The notes below the pieces were generated by a model. That model was given only the letters and a program-made list of their open reading frames with translations, had not been told where the DNA came from and searched no databases. Shown here piece by piece: positions 29,008 through 39,011 of a DNA stretch of 64,000 bases (position 1 is the stretch's first letter; the number at the start of each line of letters is the position of its first letter). This DNA comes from Prochlorococcus sp. AG-347-L17 (lineage in GTDB: Bacteria > Cyanobacteriota > Cyanobacteriia > PCC-6307 > Cyanobiaceae). The stretch spans positions 1 through 64,000 of the forward strand of contig QCCN01000009.1 in NCBI GenBank assembly GCA_003278925.1, in the 5' to 3' direction. The translations under genes and the position numbers were made by a program.

Positions 29008-29442
29008 TTATAATCCTTGTAACTTCTTGAGTCTTTCAGTTTCAATCTTAAATTCTTTTTCAATTTTTTCAGGAACGTTATCTGGACAGACTTGAAGAGC
29101 TGATCCAACCAATTGCAGAGATGCAATAAATTGTAATTGTTTCAAATCAACTGTTTGTTCTTTCTTTTGTTCTATTATTTTCCCTCCATGTTTTTGTGAG
29201 ATTACAGATGCGAAAGTTGCTGAGGCAACGTTTAATGTTTTTGGGAAATCTAAATCAAATCCTTTTCTTGTTGCATTACATAGAAATGAAACACCCATCC
29301 CATGATATAAATCTAAATCATTTTTGTTGGCAGGAGAATTTTTTACATTTGCATTTAAACTATTAAATTCATTATTTATATCAAATAAAAAAGATGAAAA
29401 AATTAGAGGAATTGCAAAAAATCGAGATATTCTAGAATCCAT
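29008..29442 (-). CDS. Putative secreted protein of unknown function
   Basis: I do not recognise a family in these 144 residues. A basic-hydrophobic N-terminus (residues about 1-20, SRISRFFAIPLIFSSFLF) is compatible with a signal peptide. The mature part includes LYHGMGVSFLCNATRKGFDLDFPKTLNVASATFASVIS and ends with a charged helix (PEKIEKEFKIETERLKKLQGL). Two cysteines (in FLCNA and QVCPD) could form a disulfide in the periplasm or lumen. It is 7 bases from the convergent prsA end and 69 bases downstream of another unknown gene. Confidence 0.6.
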   Translation of the reverse strand: MDSRISRFFAIPLIFSSFLFDINNEFNSLNANVKNSPANKNDLDLYHGMGVSFLCNATRKGFDLDFPKTLNVASATFASVISQKHGGKIIEQKKEQTVDLKQLQFIASLQLVGSALQVCPDNVPEKIEKEFKIETERLKKLQGL

Positions 29443-29480
29443 ATTTGATTAATTTTTAATCATCATTATTAAAGATAACA

Positions 29481-29494
29481 TTTTTTTTTTTTTT
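29481..29494. repeat. 14-base T homopolymer
   Basis: An uninterrupted run of 14 T (A on the coding strand of the flanking minus-strand genes) lies in the 69-base gap between two unknown genes. It could be hypervariable by slippage or carry an assembly error. It does not touch a reading frame. Confidence 0.9.
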
Positions 29495-29511
29495 AATTCT
29501 TTTGACAAAAT

Positions 29512-30051
29512 TTATTTAATAATTCTAATTTCGTGATGATTCTCTACTATTTTCAATTTATTTTTGTTCCATGAATATATAACCCTAAATCTATAATTAT
29601 CCGAATCTACAAGTCTTGTATGTTCAACAATATACCAATCTTTGTAAGAAGATTCAAAAATCATTTCATGTTCGTCGACTTGCTTAATATTTGAAATACC
29701 TTCATCATTACTAAGATAAAAATTTTCCCTCATAAGTTGATGGCCTTTTAAGAACGCAGACATTTCTCCACGTTCTTTATACTGGGGATTTTCGTCAAAG
29801 AAATTATATTTTTTTTCTGGGTACCAAGTGAATTTATAATGCGATTCCCATGCTGATTTACTCTCGAGATCCTTTATATGTAAATTCATAATTAAATGAT
29901 AAGTTTTTTGTATTTCATCAAGAAAATACGTTCTATTAGATTTCCATAGTCCAATATTCCTCGAAAACCACCTTTTTAAATTACTGTTTAAATTGATTTC
30001 TGGAGGGTTTTCTCCAAAATGTAAATTTTTCTTTGAATTAATAGCAACCAT
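29512..30051 (-). CDS. Possible lipocalin-fold CpeS/CpcS-like protein
   Basis: The 179-residue protein lacks a signal peptide. It has a pattern reminiscent of CpeS/CpcS phycobiliprotein lyases: KRWFSRNIGLWKSNRTYF at about residues 26-43 (family form RWFSQRT...), then GEMSAFLKGHQLMRENF, a segment of alternating strands, DWYIVEHTRLVDSDNYRFRVIYSW and a terminal ENHHEIRIIK comparable to the SEIR ending of that family. These lyases attach bilins to phycobiliproteins, and high-light Prochlorococcus keeps only remnants of that system. The similarity is from memory of family patterns and is weak; an unrelated beta-barrel is possible. Confidence 0.45.
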   Translation of the reverse strand: MVAINSKKNLHFGENPPEINLNSNLKRWFSRNIGLWKSNRTYFLDEIQKTYHLIMNLHIKDLESKSAWESHYKFTWYPEKKYNFFDENPQYKERGEMSAFLKGHQLMRENFYLSNDEGISNIKQVDEHEMIFESSYKDWYIVEHTRLVDSDNYRFRVIYSWNKNKLKIVENHHEIRIIK

Positions 30052-30157
30052 ATATAAATAAGTCCTATTTATTTCATAGCTTATCTGTAAAATAAAAAAA
30101 AATATCTTAATGTGTTCATAAGGATTAACAGCTTTTCAACACTTCTGAGGAAATCAT

Positions 30158-31276
30158 TTGAATGATAAAAAAGAGTTAAAATTAATACTTGTAGCAGCTA
30201 GAAATCAACTTTCTAGTAATGATATTAAGTCCCTCATCGCTTATTTAGAATCAGATGATTGTGGATTTGAGATATCCCTCCAAATTTCTGATCCCACAGA
30301 ACAACCGGAATTGCTTGAATTACATAGATTGGTTGCTATTCCTGCTCTTATAAAATTTTCCCCAGCTCCAAAGCAAATATTTGCTGGAAGTAATATTTGC
30401 TCTCAGTTGCAAAAATGGTTACCAAGGTGGACACAGGAAGGCTTAACAAAAAATCTAGGGATTAATTTACAACCATCCAAAATTGATTCAATAAGAACTC
30501 AAAAAGAATTTTTATTGGAGGACGAACTTCTTGTTCTAAGACAGGAAAATGAGACATTAACAAAAAGAATAGAGTCTCAGGAAAGATTATTAAGAATGGT
30601 AGCGCACGAATTAAGAACCCCCTTAACTGCAGCTACTTTGGCCGTTCAAAGTCAAAAACTCGGACAAATAGATATTTCAAAATTGCAAGAGGTAATTAAA
30701 AGACGTCTAGAAGAGATTGAACTCTTATCTCAGGATCTTTTAGAGGTGGGAACGACCAAATGGGAAGCTTTATTTAATCCTCAGAAAATTGACTTAGGTA
30801 ATATTAGTGCTGAAGTAATACTCGAATTAGAAAAATTCTGGAGATTAAGGAATATTGAAATTGATACGGATATTCCATCAGATCTGCCAAGTGTATTCGC
30901 AGATCAAAGAAGAATGAGACAAGTATTCTTAAATTTAATTGAAAATGCTATTAAATTTTCTAAAGACTCTGGGGCTATCAAAATTACTATGATTCATAAG
31001 ACAAATCAATGGGTAGAAATAACAATTTGTGACAAAGGTGCAGGAATTCCTTTGAGTGAACAAAAAAGAATCTTTCTTGATAGAGTTAGGTTACCGCAGA
31101 CTTCTGAAGGAACTTCAGGCTTTGGGATTGGGTTATCTGTATGCAGAAGAATAGTAGAAGTCCATGGTGGAAGAATATGGGTTGTATCTGAAATTGGTGT
31201 AGGATCCTGTTTTCATTTTACAGTTCCTGTGTGGCAAGGACAAAACAAAGAGCAACAATACTTGACGAAAGGCTAG
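30158..31276 (+). CDS. sasA: SasA circadian clock-associated histidine kinase
   Basis: SasA senses KaiC through a KaiB/thioredoxin-like N-terminal domain and phosphorylates the response regulator RpaA, the clock output. Residues about 7-95 form that domain ([15 protein letters not shown]..., [16 protein letters not shown]). A coiled linker then leads to the HisKA motif [11 protein letters not shown] with the phosphorylated H150. The ATPase core shows [12 protein letters not shown] (N box), CDKGAGIP (G1) and [21 protein letters not shown] (G2). The length of 372 residues is typical. The start is TTG 30158, supported by GAGG 7 bases upstream and a stop in frame just before it. tRNA-Glu follows 40 bases downstream. 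Confidence 0.94.
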   Translation: MNDKKELKLILVAARNQLSSNDIKSLIAYLESDDCGFEISLQISDPTEQPELLELHRLVAIPALIKFSPAPKQIFAGSNICSQLQKWLPRWTQEGLTKNLGINLQPSKIDSIRTQKEFLLEDELLVLRQENETLTKRIESQERLLRMVAHELRTPLTAATLAVQSQKLGQIDISKLQEVIKRRLEEIELLSQDLLEVGTTKWEALFNPQKIDLGNISAEVILELEKFWRLRNIEIDTDIPSDLPSVFADQRRMRQVFLNLIENAIKFSKDSGAIKITMIHKTNQWVEITICDKGAGIPLSEQKRIFLDRVRLPQTSEGTSGFGIGLSVCRRIVEVHGGRIWVVSEIGVGSCFHFTVPVWQGQNKEQQYLTKG

Positions 31277-31316
31277 CTTTACACCTAATTTTAATTAGCT
31301 GTTGTGCTAATCACTT

Positions 31317-31389
31317 GGCCCCATCGTCTAGAGGCCTAGGACACCTCCCTTTCACGGAGGCGACAGGGGTTCGAATCCCCTTGGGGCTA
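31317..31389 (+). tRNA. tRNA-Glu (anticodon UUC)
   Basis: The 73-base cloverleaf has acceptor arms GGCCCCA/TGGGGCT (first pair G-U), D arm around TCTAGAGGCCTAGGA, anticodon stem-loop CCTCCCTTTCACGGAGG with TTC, T arm AGGGG-TTCGAAT-CCCCT and discriminator A. CCA is not encoded. In cyanobacteria this tRNA supplies both translation and the C5 pathway to chlorophyll and heme through glutamyl-tRNA reductase. It is on the plus strand 40 bases after sasA. Confidence 0.96.
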
Positions 31390-31406
31390 TTAATTTAAAT
31401 TTATAA

Positions 31407-31943
31407 CTATCCTTTTGATGATTTAGCTTGCCTATCCACAGCAATTAAATTTTCGGAAAGATCTTTTTTTAGTCTTTTCTCTATCATCCCTATTGGCATC
31501 CACTGACAACCTTGAACAGTAAGATCATAAATTAGTGAATTTTTTGAAGTATTTTTAATGCTTTGAATTTTCCAACTACCTTCAAATTTTCTGAAATCTC
31601 CTTTAATCAAGTTGAATTTTAATAAGCCAAGCTCCTTATCTTCAAATAAGTCTATAGTTACTTCAGCTGAAAATTTCATGCCAAGGAAATCCTGAGCACC
31701 AACTTGTTTAAGGTGTACATTATTTCCCTTCTGAAATATTTTTTTGCTAGATAAAAGATTTGGTATGTAAAGATTTAGTCGATCATAATCTGTTAAAACA
31801 CTCCACAAAGAATCTAAACTTGCTGAAGTTGTTAGTTGAGCTGCCAGTCGTCTTGTTCCGCCAGAAAGCTTTTCCATCGTCTGCTCAATTGTCCTGAAAT
31901 CATTCTCTTTATGATGATTCATTGATTCTTGAGGTTTGTTCAT
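31407..31943 (-). CDS. START/SRPBCC-fold protein (cyclase/dehydrase family)
   Basis: The 178-residue protein matches the polyketide cyclase/dehydrase branch of the SRPBCC superfamily. After about 30 polar residues come RRLAAQLTTSASLDSLWSVLTDYDRLNLYIPNL (the helix-grip entry with W-VLTDYDRL-IPNL). KIFQKGNNVHLKQVG, a strand rich in charged residues and FRKFEGSWKIQS follow. The family binds hydrophobic ligands in a cavity; in cyanobacteria and plastids such proteins are common but mostly uncharacterised. There is no signal peptide. It converges with the tRNA-Glu gene. Confidence 0.8.
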   Translation of the reverse strand: MNKPQESMNHHKENDFRTIEQTMEKLSGGTRRLAAQLTTSASLDSLWSVLTDYDRLNLYIPNLLSSKKIFQKGNNVHLKQVGAQDFLGMKFSAEVTIDLFEDKELGLLKFNLIKGDFRKFEGSWKIQSIKNTSKNSLIYDLTVQGCQWMPIGMIEKRLKKDLSENLIAVDRQAKSSKG

Positions 31944-32072
31944 ACAATGAATTTTTAATTAGATAAAAATTATTTCTGTGTAACTATACTGATAAAAACA
32001 ACAAATACTGAAAAATAAAAATAATTTCATCTATTTATTCCGATCTCAAAACGTAACCATTTTTGTAAAAGC

Positions 32073-32094
32073 ACTACAAATTAAACTACAAATT
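32073..32094 (+). repeat. Tandem direct repeat upstream of petH
   Basis: ACTACAAATT occurs twice with a 12-base period (32073-32082 and 32085-32094), about 30 bases before the petH ATG. Near-helical spacing could place two copies of a DNA-binding site on one face. No known regulator motif fits. The 180-base gap shows nothing else clear. Confidence 0.45.
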
Positions 32095-32120
32095 GATAAT
32101 CTTTTATAAAAGAAATCTAA

Positions 32121-33251
<1,131 letters not shown>

Positions 33252-33361
33252 ATATTTGATATTTGGATATAAGTTTAAGCTACTAAATACTTTTTGGTTT
33301 AGACACAATATGTAGCTATTATTTGAAAAAAAGAGGATTTTAAATAAAGAATACTAAAAAT

Positions 33362-34885
33362 ATGCCTTCAACTTTAAGTAATCCTCTGAGATTAGGCTTA
33401 CGGCAGGAAAGAGTCATATCTCCACAATGCTTGGTAATATTTGGTGCTAGTGGAGACCTTACTCATAGAAAATTAATACCAGCCTTATTTGAACTATATT
33501 TGCAAAGAAGAATTCCTAGTGAATTTGGAATAGTTGGTTGTGCGAGAAGACCTTGGACAGATAATGAATTTAGAGAAAAGATGAAAGTAAAGCTATCAAA
33601 TCAAATATCTGGTAAAGAAAGGGAGTGGGAACAATTTTCTAATTATCTTTTCTATGAACCAGTTGACTTACAACAAAGTGATCATGTCGTAAGGCTTTCT
33701 AGAAGATTAAATGAAATTGATAAAACACAAGCTACTCATGGGAATAGAACATTTTATTTATCAGTATCTCCGAATTTCTATGCAAGTGGATGTAAAGCTC
33801 TTAAAGCAGCTGGCCTTTTAGATGACCCTAAGAAAAGTCGTTTGGTGATTGAAAAACCTTTTGGAAGAGATTATTCAAGTGCAAAAAAATTGAATAGGAT
33901 CGTTCAGAGTTGCGCTGAAGAAAGTCAGATTTATAGGATTGATCATTATTTAGGTAAAGAGACAGTACAGAATATTCTTGTTTTGAGGTTTGCTAACACT
34001 ATTTTTGAACCAATATGGAACAGAAATTATATATCAAGTGTTCAAATTACTTCATCTGAAACAGTAGGTGTTGAAGATAGAGCAGGTTATTACGAAAGTT
34101 CTGGTGCTTTAAGGGATATGCTTCAAAATCATATGACTCAAATGCTTGCTGTTACTGCAATGGAGCCTCCTGGAAAGTTTGAACCAGAAGCAATAAGAAA
34201 TGAAAAAGCTAAGGTTCTTCAAGCTTCAAAACTTGCTGACGAAAATGAACCGTGGAATTGTTGCATAAGAGGTCAATATGGAGAGGGAGGAAATATTTTA
34301 AATCGACTCAAAGCATATAGGCAGGAAGATGGTGTTAATTGTAATAGCACAACAGAAACTTATATTGCGACAAAAGTATTCGTGGATAACTGGCGGTGGC
34401 AAGGGGTTCCTTTTTATTTGAGAACAGGTAAAAGACTACCTAAAAGACTTGGAGAAATAGTCTTGACTTTTAAAGACGTTCCTGTTCATTTATTTGAATC
34501 AACAATAATTAATCCTGCCCCAAATCAACTTATCCTTAGAATTCAGCCAAATGAAGGTGCTACTTTCAAATTTGAGGTAAAATCTCCTGGTTCTGGAATG
34601 AAATCAAGACCTGTTGAGATGGAATTTTCTTATGATGAATCATTTGGAGAACCGTCAGATGAAGGCTATGTAAGATTATTAGCTGATGCAATGCTTTCTG
34701 ACCCAACCTTATTTACTCGAAGTGATGAAGTAGAGGCAGCCTGGAAACTTTATACACCATTAATAGATTTGATGGATAATTCTCCTTGGAAGTTACCTAT
34801 TTATAATTATGAATCTATGACGTGGGGACCTCCAGAGTCTGATCAATTAATTTCAAAAGATAATATTTTCTGGCGTAGACCTTAA
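33362..34885 (+). CDS. zwf: Glucose-6-phosphate 1-dehydrogenase
   Basis: Zwf is the entry enzyme of the oxidative pentose phosphate pathway and supplies NADPH at night in cyanobacteria. The nucleotide loop is GASGDLTHRKL (about residues 30-40), EKPFGRD follows, and the active-site signature is RIDHYLGKETVQN. The C-terminal half contains LRTGKRLPKR for the structural NADP/substrate region. The 507-residue length is normal. opcA follows after 2 bases and cobB after that, so co-transcription is likely. petH, another NADPH enzyme gene, lies 110 bases upstream in the same direction. Confidence 0.96.
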   Translation: MPSTLSNPLRLGLRQERVISPQCLVIFGASGDLTHRKLIPALFELYLQRRIPSEFGIVGCARRPWTDNEFREKMKVKLSNQISGKEREWEQFSNYLFYEPVDLQQSDHVVRLSRRLNEIDKTQATHGNRTFYLSVSPNFYASGCKALKAAGLLDDPKKSRLVIEKPFGRDYSSAKKLNRIVQSCAEESQIYRIDHYLGKETVQNILVLRFANTIFEPIWNRNYISSVQITSSETVGVEDRAGYYESSGALRDMLQNHMTQMLAVTAMEPPGKFEPEAIRNEKAKVLQASKLADENEPWNCCIRGQYGEGGNILNRLKAYRQEDGVNCNSTTETYIATKVFVDNWRWQGVPFYLRTGKRLPKRLGEIVLTFKDVPVHLFESTIINPAPNQLILRIQPNEGATFKFEVKSPGSGMKSRPVEMEFSYDESFGEPSDEGYVRLLADAMLSDPTLFTRSDEVEAAWKLYTPLIDLMDNSPWKLPIYNYESMTWGPPESDQLISKDNIFWRRP

Positions 34886-34887
34886 AA

Positions 34888-36189
34888 ATGAAACCTCAAC
34901 TAACACTCCAAACCCCGTTAGAGCTTCCTTATCAGGAAATTTCTAATTACCTTAATAAATTATGGATTTCAGAAGACAAAGATAATAGTGGAGCTAATAC
35001 TTTTACATTAATGGTCTGGCAGCCTGCTTGGCTAGAACAGTGTTTGGTTCAAAAAGGATTAGTAAATGGACCAATTACTGGAAATTTAAGTCCAGAGATC
35101 ATTGAAGTTGCTAAAAAATTTATATTAGATCAAGGACTTCCTCTCACTACTTCCCTTAATAGTGAAAAATTATTGAATTTGTTGAAGGAAAATGTATCTA
35201 ATAAAGACTATGAAGATTTTAGAGGACAATTTTTTGAATCAACAATAAGTACATTGAATCCAAGAAGATTAATAACTCTAGCGCCAACATTAAATAAAAA
35301 TTCAGAAATCAAAACTTTTGTATCAGCTTACTGTCCATTAAGTGATACTCCAGCTATGCAACCTATCTGTGGGGATTTAGTTGTTATAAGGGGAGACTCG
35401 GCCTCAATATCTAATAAAGGATTGAAAATAATTGATGAATTATCTATTGATGAATTACCTTCATGGTTGTGGTGGAATGGAAGCTTGGATGAATCGCCTG
35501 AAATCTTCGAACATTTTACTAATTATGGTCTACGATTAATAATTGATACTGCTCTTGGATCGCCTCAAAGATGTTTAAATATTTTAGATCAATTAAATAA
35601 TTCAAATAAAGCTATTAATGATTTGAATTGGGTTAGATTGAAAAATTGGAGAGAATCATTGGCAATGATTTTTGATCCGCCTTCGAGGAGACCAATTTTA
35701 GATCATATTACTGATATTGATATTGATATCGCAGGGGATCATATTATTCAAGCTTTGTTTTTGATTTCATGGATTAGCGATAAACTTGGTTGGTCTTTTC
35801 TAAGAGTTGAAAGGGATACAGAATCAACAAAAATAAACTTTGAAAGAATTAACGGCGAAAAAATTTCTGCTTCAATAAATCCTTTATCTTTGGGAAATCC
35901 AAGTATTCATTTAGGACAAGTTATTGGATTGAGGCTGATTTCAAAAATTAGTGAGGTTCAAAAAAATAACACTTGTGTAATACTTGGTTGTGAATCAGTG
36001 GAATGTATGAGACTTGAGGCAGGGGGAATGGCTGATATGGAATTAATAGAACAAGTTGTTCCAAACTCTTCTTCTACATCAGAGTACGATGTTAGTAAAT
36101 TATTGGGAAGTAGTAGAGGAAATACCAGTCCTCTTTTTGAAAATTCTATTAAAATAGCCCTTCAAATATTTAATGGTTTTACTAATTAG
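34888..36189 (+). CDS. opcA: OpcA, redox-dependent activator of glucose-6-phosphate dehydrogenase
   Basis: OpcA is an allosteric partner that activates Zwf in the dark; its redox state is set by thioredoxin. The 433 residues include the conserved N-terminal TFTLMVWQPAWLEQCLVQ region and central RRLITLAPTL and LPSWLWWNGSLDESPEIFEHF segments. Later come DLNWVRLKNWRESLAMIFDPP and the C-terminal ESVECMRLEAGGMADMELIEQVV. Cysteines at several sites (VILGCESVECMR, AYCPLS) are candidates for redox control. It lies 2 bases after zwf, the classic cyanobacterial arrangement. Confidence 0.93.
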   Translation: MKPQLTLQTPLELPYQEISNYLNKLWISEDKDNSGANTFTLMVWQPAWLEQCLVQKGLVNGPITGNLSPEIIEVAKKFILDQGLPLTTSLNSEKLLNLLKENVSNKDYEDFRGQFFESTISTLNPRRLITLAPTLNKNSEIKTFVSAYCPLSDTPAMQPICGDLVVIRGDSASISNKGLKIIDELSIDELPSWLWWNGSLDESPEIFEHFTNYGLRLIIDTALGSPQRCLNILDQLNNSNKAINDLNWVRLKNWRESLAMIFDPPSRRPILDHITDIDIDIAGDHIIQALFLISWISDKLGWSFLRVERDTESTKINFERINGEKISASINPLSLGNPSIHLGQVIGLRLISKISEVQKNNTCVILGCESVECMRLEAGGMADMELIEQVVPNSSSTSEYDVSKLLGSSRGNTSPLFENSIKIALQIFNGFTN

Positions 36190-36192
36190 TAG

Positions 36193-37584
36193 ATGCCTTG
36201 TGTAATATCTTCTCCTTCAACTGATAGTGGGAAAACCACATTATCACTTTTGCTATCTTGTTGGGCGTTTTCAAAAGGTATAAAGATACAAACTTTCAAG
36301 GTTGGCCCAGATTATCTTGATCAACAACAACTTAGTTCAATTGGCCAACCTATTTGTAGGAATTTAGATATTTTTTTAAGTGGTGAGGAATGGGTTCAAG
36401 AAAGTTTTTTTAAACATTCTTTGAAATATGAATTCTCATTAATTGAAGGAGCAATGGGTCTATTTGATGGATTAGGGTCAACAACCTATTCCAGCACAGC
36501 AAATATCTCTAAACTTCTCAATGCTCCAATAATTTTAATTGTTAATGCTAGAGGTCAAGTGGCTTCTCTCCTGGCGACTATTCGAGGTTTTAGAGATTTT
36601 GATATTGAGTTGTCAATAGTAGGAATTATATTTAACAACGTTAATTCAGATAGACATAAAAAATTAATCAAAGAAGTTTTTAAAAATGAAGATATCGAAA
36701 TTCTTGGTTTTTTACCATCTGATCCAAAAATAACTTTAAAAAAAGCTAATTTAGGTTTGATATCTCCAATGGATAATGGAAAAGAAATTGATGTTCAATA
36801 CTTTGCAAATTTCGCCGAAAGAAATCTTGATGTATTTTCCCTTATTAAATTCCTGAAATCTCCTCAAAAGAAAATATTTAATTCTGTCAAGTTTAAAGAT
36901 TTTAAAATAGACAAAATTAAACCTATCGCAATTGCAGAAGATAAAATCTTTCATTTTCAATACCCTGAAACTAAGGAGTTTTTGAGTGAAATAGGCATAC
37001 CATTGATTTCATGGAGTATTTATGATAATGAAGAAATACCAAATGAGGCCTCTTCTTTAATTATTCCTGGGGGCTTCCCTGAAAAATATGCTGATCACAT
37101 AAGTAACTCTTCAAAAAGTTTAAATTCGTTAAGGAAATTCCGAAAAAATGGATTTATATATGCGGAGTGCGGAGGGATGATGATTTTAGGAGACTTCATA
37201 ACAGATGAAAATGGTAATAATCATAAAATGAGTGGTATCCTGCCTTTTAGATCAAAAAAAAGTAAACTTTCGGTAGGTTATAGATACATTGAGGGTTTAA
37301 AAGATACTCAGATCATTAAACAAAATCAATTAATTAGAGGACATGAATTTCATTATTGGGAAATTGAAAATAATTTATCTGATCTTGATTTTGGAAAAGC
37401 TGAGCATCTGAAGAAACTTTCTTCCCCATGGAAAATTAAATCTTGGAAAACTGAATATAAAAATGAAGGATTTTTTGATGAAAAATTACATGCAAGTTGG
37501 ATTCACTTACATTTTCCAAGTTCTCCAGAAGTCGCAAAAAACTTTATAGATGCCACCCAAATTACTTTTTCAAAGCATTCTTAA
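36193..37584 (+). CDS. cobB: Cobyrinate a,c-diamide synthase (CobB/CbiA)
   Basis: This enzyme amidates side chains a and c of cobyrinate using glutamine in cobalamin (pseudocobalamin in picocyanobacteria) synthesis. The N-terminal ATP-binding P-loop is SSPSTDSGKTTL (about residues 6-17), followed by TFKVGPDYLD and LIEGAMGLFDG. The C-terminal class I-like amidotransferase domain has IIPGGFPEKYADHIS, the nucleophile cysteine in AECGGMMILGD and the His-containing ASWIHLHF. The 463 residues are normal. It starts 3 bases after opcA and ends with a stop codon interlocked with the convergent gene (TTAA, 37581-37584). Confidence 0.93.
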   Translation: MPCVISSPSTDSGKTTLSLLLSCWAFSKGIKIQTFKVGPDYLDQQQLSSIGQPICRNLDIFLSGEEWVQESFFKHSLKYEFSLIEGAMGLFDGLGSTTYSSTANISKLLNAPIILIVNARGQVASLLATIRGFRDFDIELSIVGIIFNNVNSDRHKKLIKEVFKNEDIEILGFLPSDPKITLKKANLGLISPMDNGKEIDVQYFANFAERNLDVFSLIKFLKSPQKKIFNSVKFKDFKIDKIKPIAIAEDKIFHFQYPETKEFLSEIGIPLISWSIYDNEEIPNEASSLIIPGGFPEKYADHISNSSKSLNSLRKFRKNGFIYAECGGMMILGDFITDENGNNHKMSGILPFRSKKSKLSVGYRYIEGLKDTQIIKQNQLIRGHEFHYWEIENNLSDLDFGKAEHLKKLSSPWKIKSWKTEYKNEGFFDEKLHASWIHLHFPSSPEVAKNFIDATQITFSKHS

Positions 37585-38060
37585 TTTATTATCAAATTAA
37601 ATATTTTGAGAGGAGAACCTAAAAAAAACATTCCAGGCAAAGTGATTAATGGTCCTAAAAAACTTCCCACCATTACCTCAATTTTTGTATGACCTAGGGT
37701 TTCTTTTAAAAGTAATTCTGATTGAGGCTCTAGTTTTTTTGATAGTTTATTAATTTCTGCAGCTTGAATCCCAGCTGATTTTCGAACCCCACTAGCGTCA
37801 TACATAACTATTAGTGCTACAGCAACTGATAATGCGAATATCGAACTATCAAATCCTAATTCATAACCTATGCCAGATGTAGCGCCAGTTATTAAGGCAG
37901 AATGACTTGAGGGCATACCACCCGTCTCGAACATAATTCCAAATCTTATCTCTCCAGTTGAAAAGAAATTGAATACAATTTTAAAAAATTGTGCTAGCAA
38001 ACAAGATATTAGGCTCCAGAAAAGAACTGAATTATCAAAAAAGGAAAAAAACTCAGACAT
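37581..38060 (-). CDS. Divergent PAP2 (DUF212) membrane protein
   Basis: The 159-residue membrane protein belongs to the divergent PAP2 phosphatase-like family found across cyanobacteria, chloroplasts and some bacteria. Phosphatase-type motifs are present: GGMPSSHSALITG (about residues 48-60), MYDASGVRKSAG and KETLGHTKIEVMVG. About four hydrophobic segments are visible. It lies 12 bases after crtE in the same operon (folD-crtE), which may point to prenyl-diphosphate handling, but the substrate is unknown. Confidence 0.87.
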   Translation of the reverse strand: MSEFFSFFDNSVLFWSLISCLLAQFFKIVFNFFSTGEIRFGIMFETGGMPSSHSALITGATSGIGYELGFDSSIFALSVAVALIVMYDASGVRKSAGIQAAEINKLSKKLEPQSELLLKETLGHTKIEVMVGSFLGPLITLPGMFFLGSPLKIFNLIIN

Positions 38061-38072
38061 AAATAAAAATAA

Positions 38073-38975
38073 TTATCTGTCTCTATTTGTAATAAAGTCG
38101 GCTAACGATATTAAATACTTTGCATCTGCACCCCAAGGTTCAATTGCTTTTTTTGCTTTTTCAACTAAATCAAATGCTCTTTTCTTTGACTCTTCCATTC
38201 CAAGTAATTTAGGGTAAGTAGTTTTATCAGCTAAAAGATCTTTGCCGGCAGTTTTACCAAGCTTTTCACTGCTAGAAGTTAAATCAAGAATGTCATCTAT
38301 TATTTGGAAGGCTAAACCAATTCCCTCTGCATATGTAGTAAGAGCTTGTAATAGTTTTTCGTTAGCTCCTGCGATCATCGCGCCTGTTCTTACGCAAGCC
38401 TTTAATAAAGCCCCTGTCTTGTGAAGATGAATATATTCGAGAGTTTCAAGGTCGACTTCTTTGCCTTCGCATTGTAAATCAACAACTTGTCCACCGACTA
38501 GACCTGGGGCGCCAGCAACCAGGGATAATTCGCCAACTACATTTAATAATCTATTTGGATCGACTCCAGGGCTTCTTAAAGAGACCATTTCAAAGGCCCT
38601 GGTTAATAAAGCATCGCCTGCAAGAATAGCTATTGCATCTCCATATACTTTATGATTTGTAGGTCTACCTCTCCTCAAGTCATCATTATCCATAGCGGGT
38701 AGATCATCATGAATCAAGGACATTGTGTGGATCATTTCTATTGCTACCGCAGTAGGAACGGCAAGAGAGGGTTCTCCTCCAGCGAGTGCGCAAGAAGCTA
38801 AACATAAAATTGGACGTATTCTTTTCCCTCCAGCTAAGAGGGAATATCTCATTGATTCTCTTAATATTTCTGGGTTCTCAGGGCCCAAGGAAAAATCAAG
38901 TGCTTCTTCTACAACCTTTTTTGTTTTTTTGAGATATTTTTCAAAATCAGAAATACTATTTATAACTTCAGTCAT
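38073..38975 (-). CDS. crtE: Geranylgeranyl diphosphate synthase
   Basis: This trans-prenyltransferase makes C20-PP for carotenoids, the chlorophyll phytyl tail and quinones. The first Asp-rich motif [17 protein letters not shown] (about residues 93-109) and second motif IIDDILDLT are intact. [12 protein letters not shown] is the conserved IPP-binding segment. The small residues before the first motif ([14 protein letters not shown]) are typical of GGPP synthases. The length of 300 is normal. It lies between folD (36 bases upstream) and the divergent PAP2 gene. A lycopene cyclase of the same pathway is 6 kb away. Confidence 0.94.
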   Translation of the reverse strand: MTEVINSISDFEKYLKKTKKVVEEALDFSLGPENPEILRESMRYSLLAGGKRIRPILCLASCALAGGEPSLAVPTAVAIEMIHTMSLIHDDLPAMDNDDLRRGRPTNHKVYGDAIAILAGDALLTRAFEMVSLRSPGVDPNRLLNVVGELSLVAGAPGLVGGQVVDLQCEGKEVDLETLEYIHLHKTGALLKACVRTGAMIAGANEKLLQALTTYAEGIGLAFQIIDDILDLTSSSEKLGKTAGKDLLADKTTYPKLLGMEESKKRAFDLVEKAKKAIEPWGADAKYLISLADFITNRDR

Positions 38976-39011
38976 TTTATACCTTTAGTAAAAATAATTT
39001 CATCTTGGAGT

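Noticed and set aside
32064-32079. GTA...TAC pair upstream of petH, considered as an NtcA site
   Set aside because: The half-sites GTA and TAC at GTAAAAGCACTAC are 7 bases apart; NtcA needs 8. No suitably placed -10 follows.
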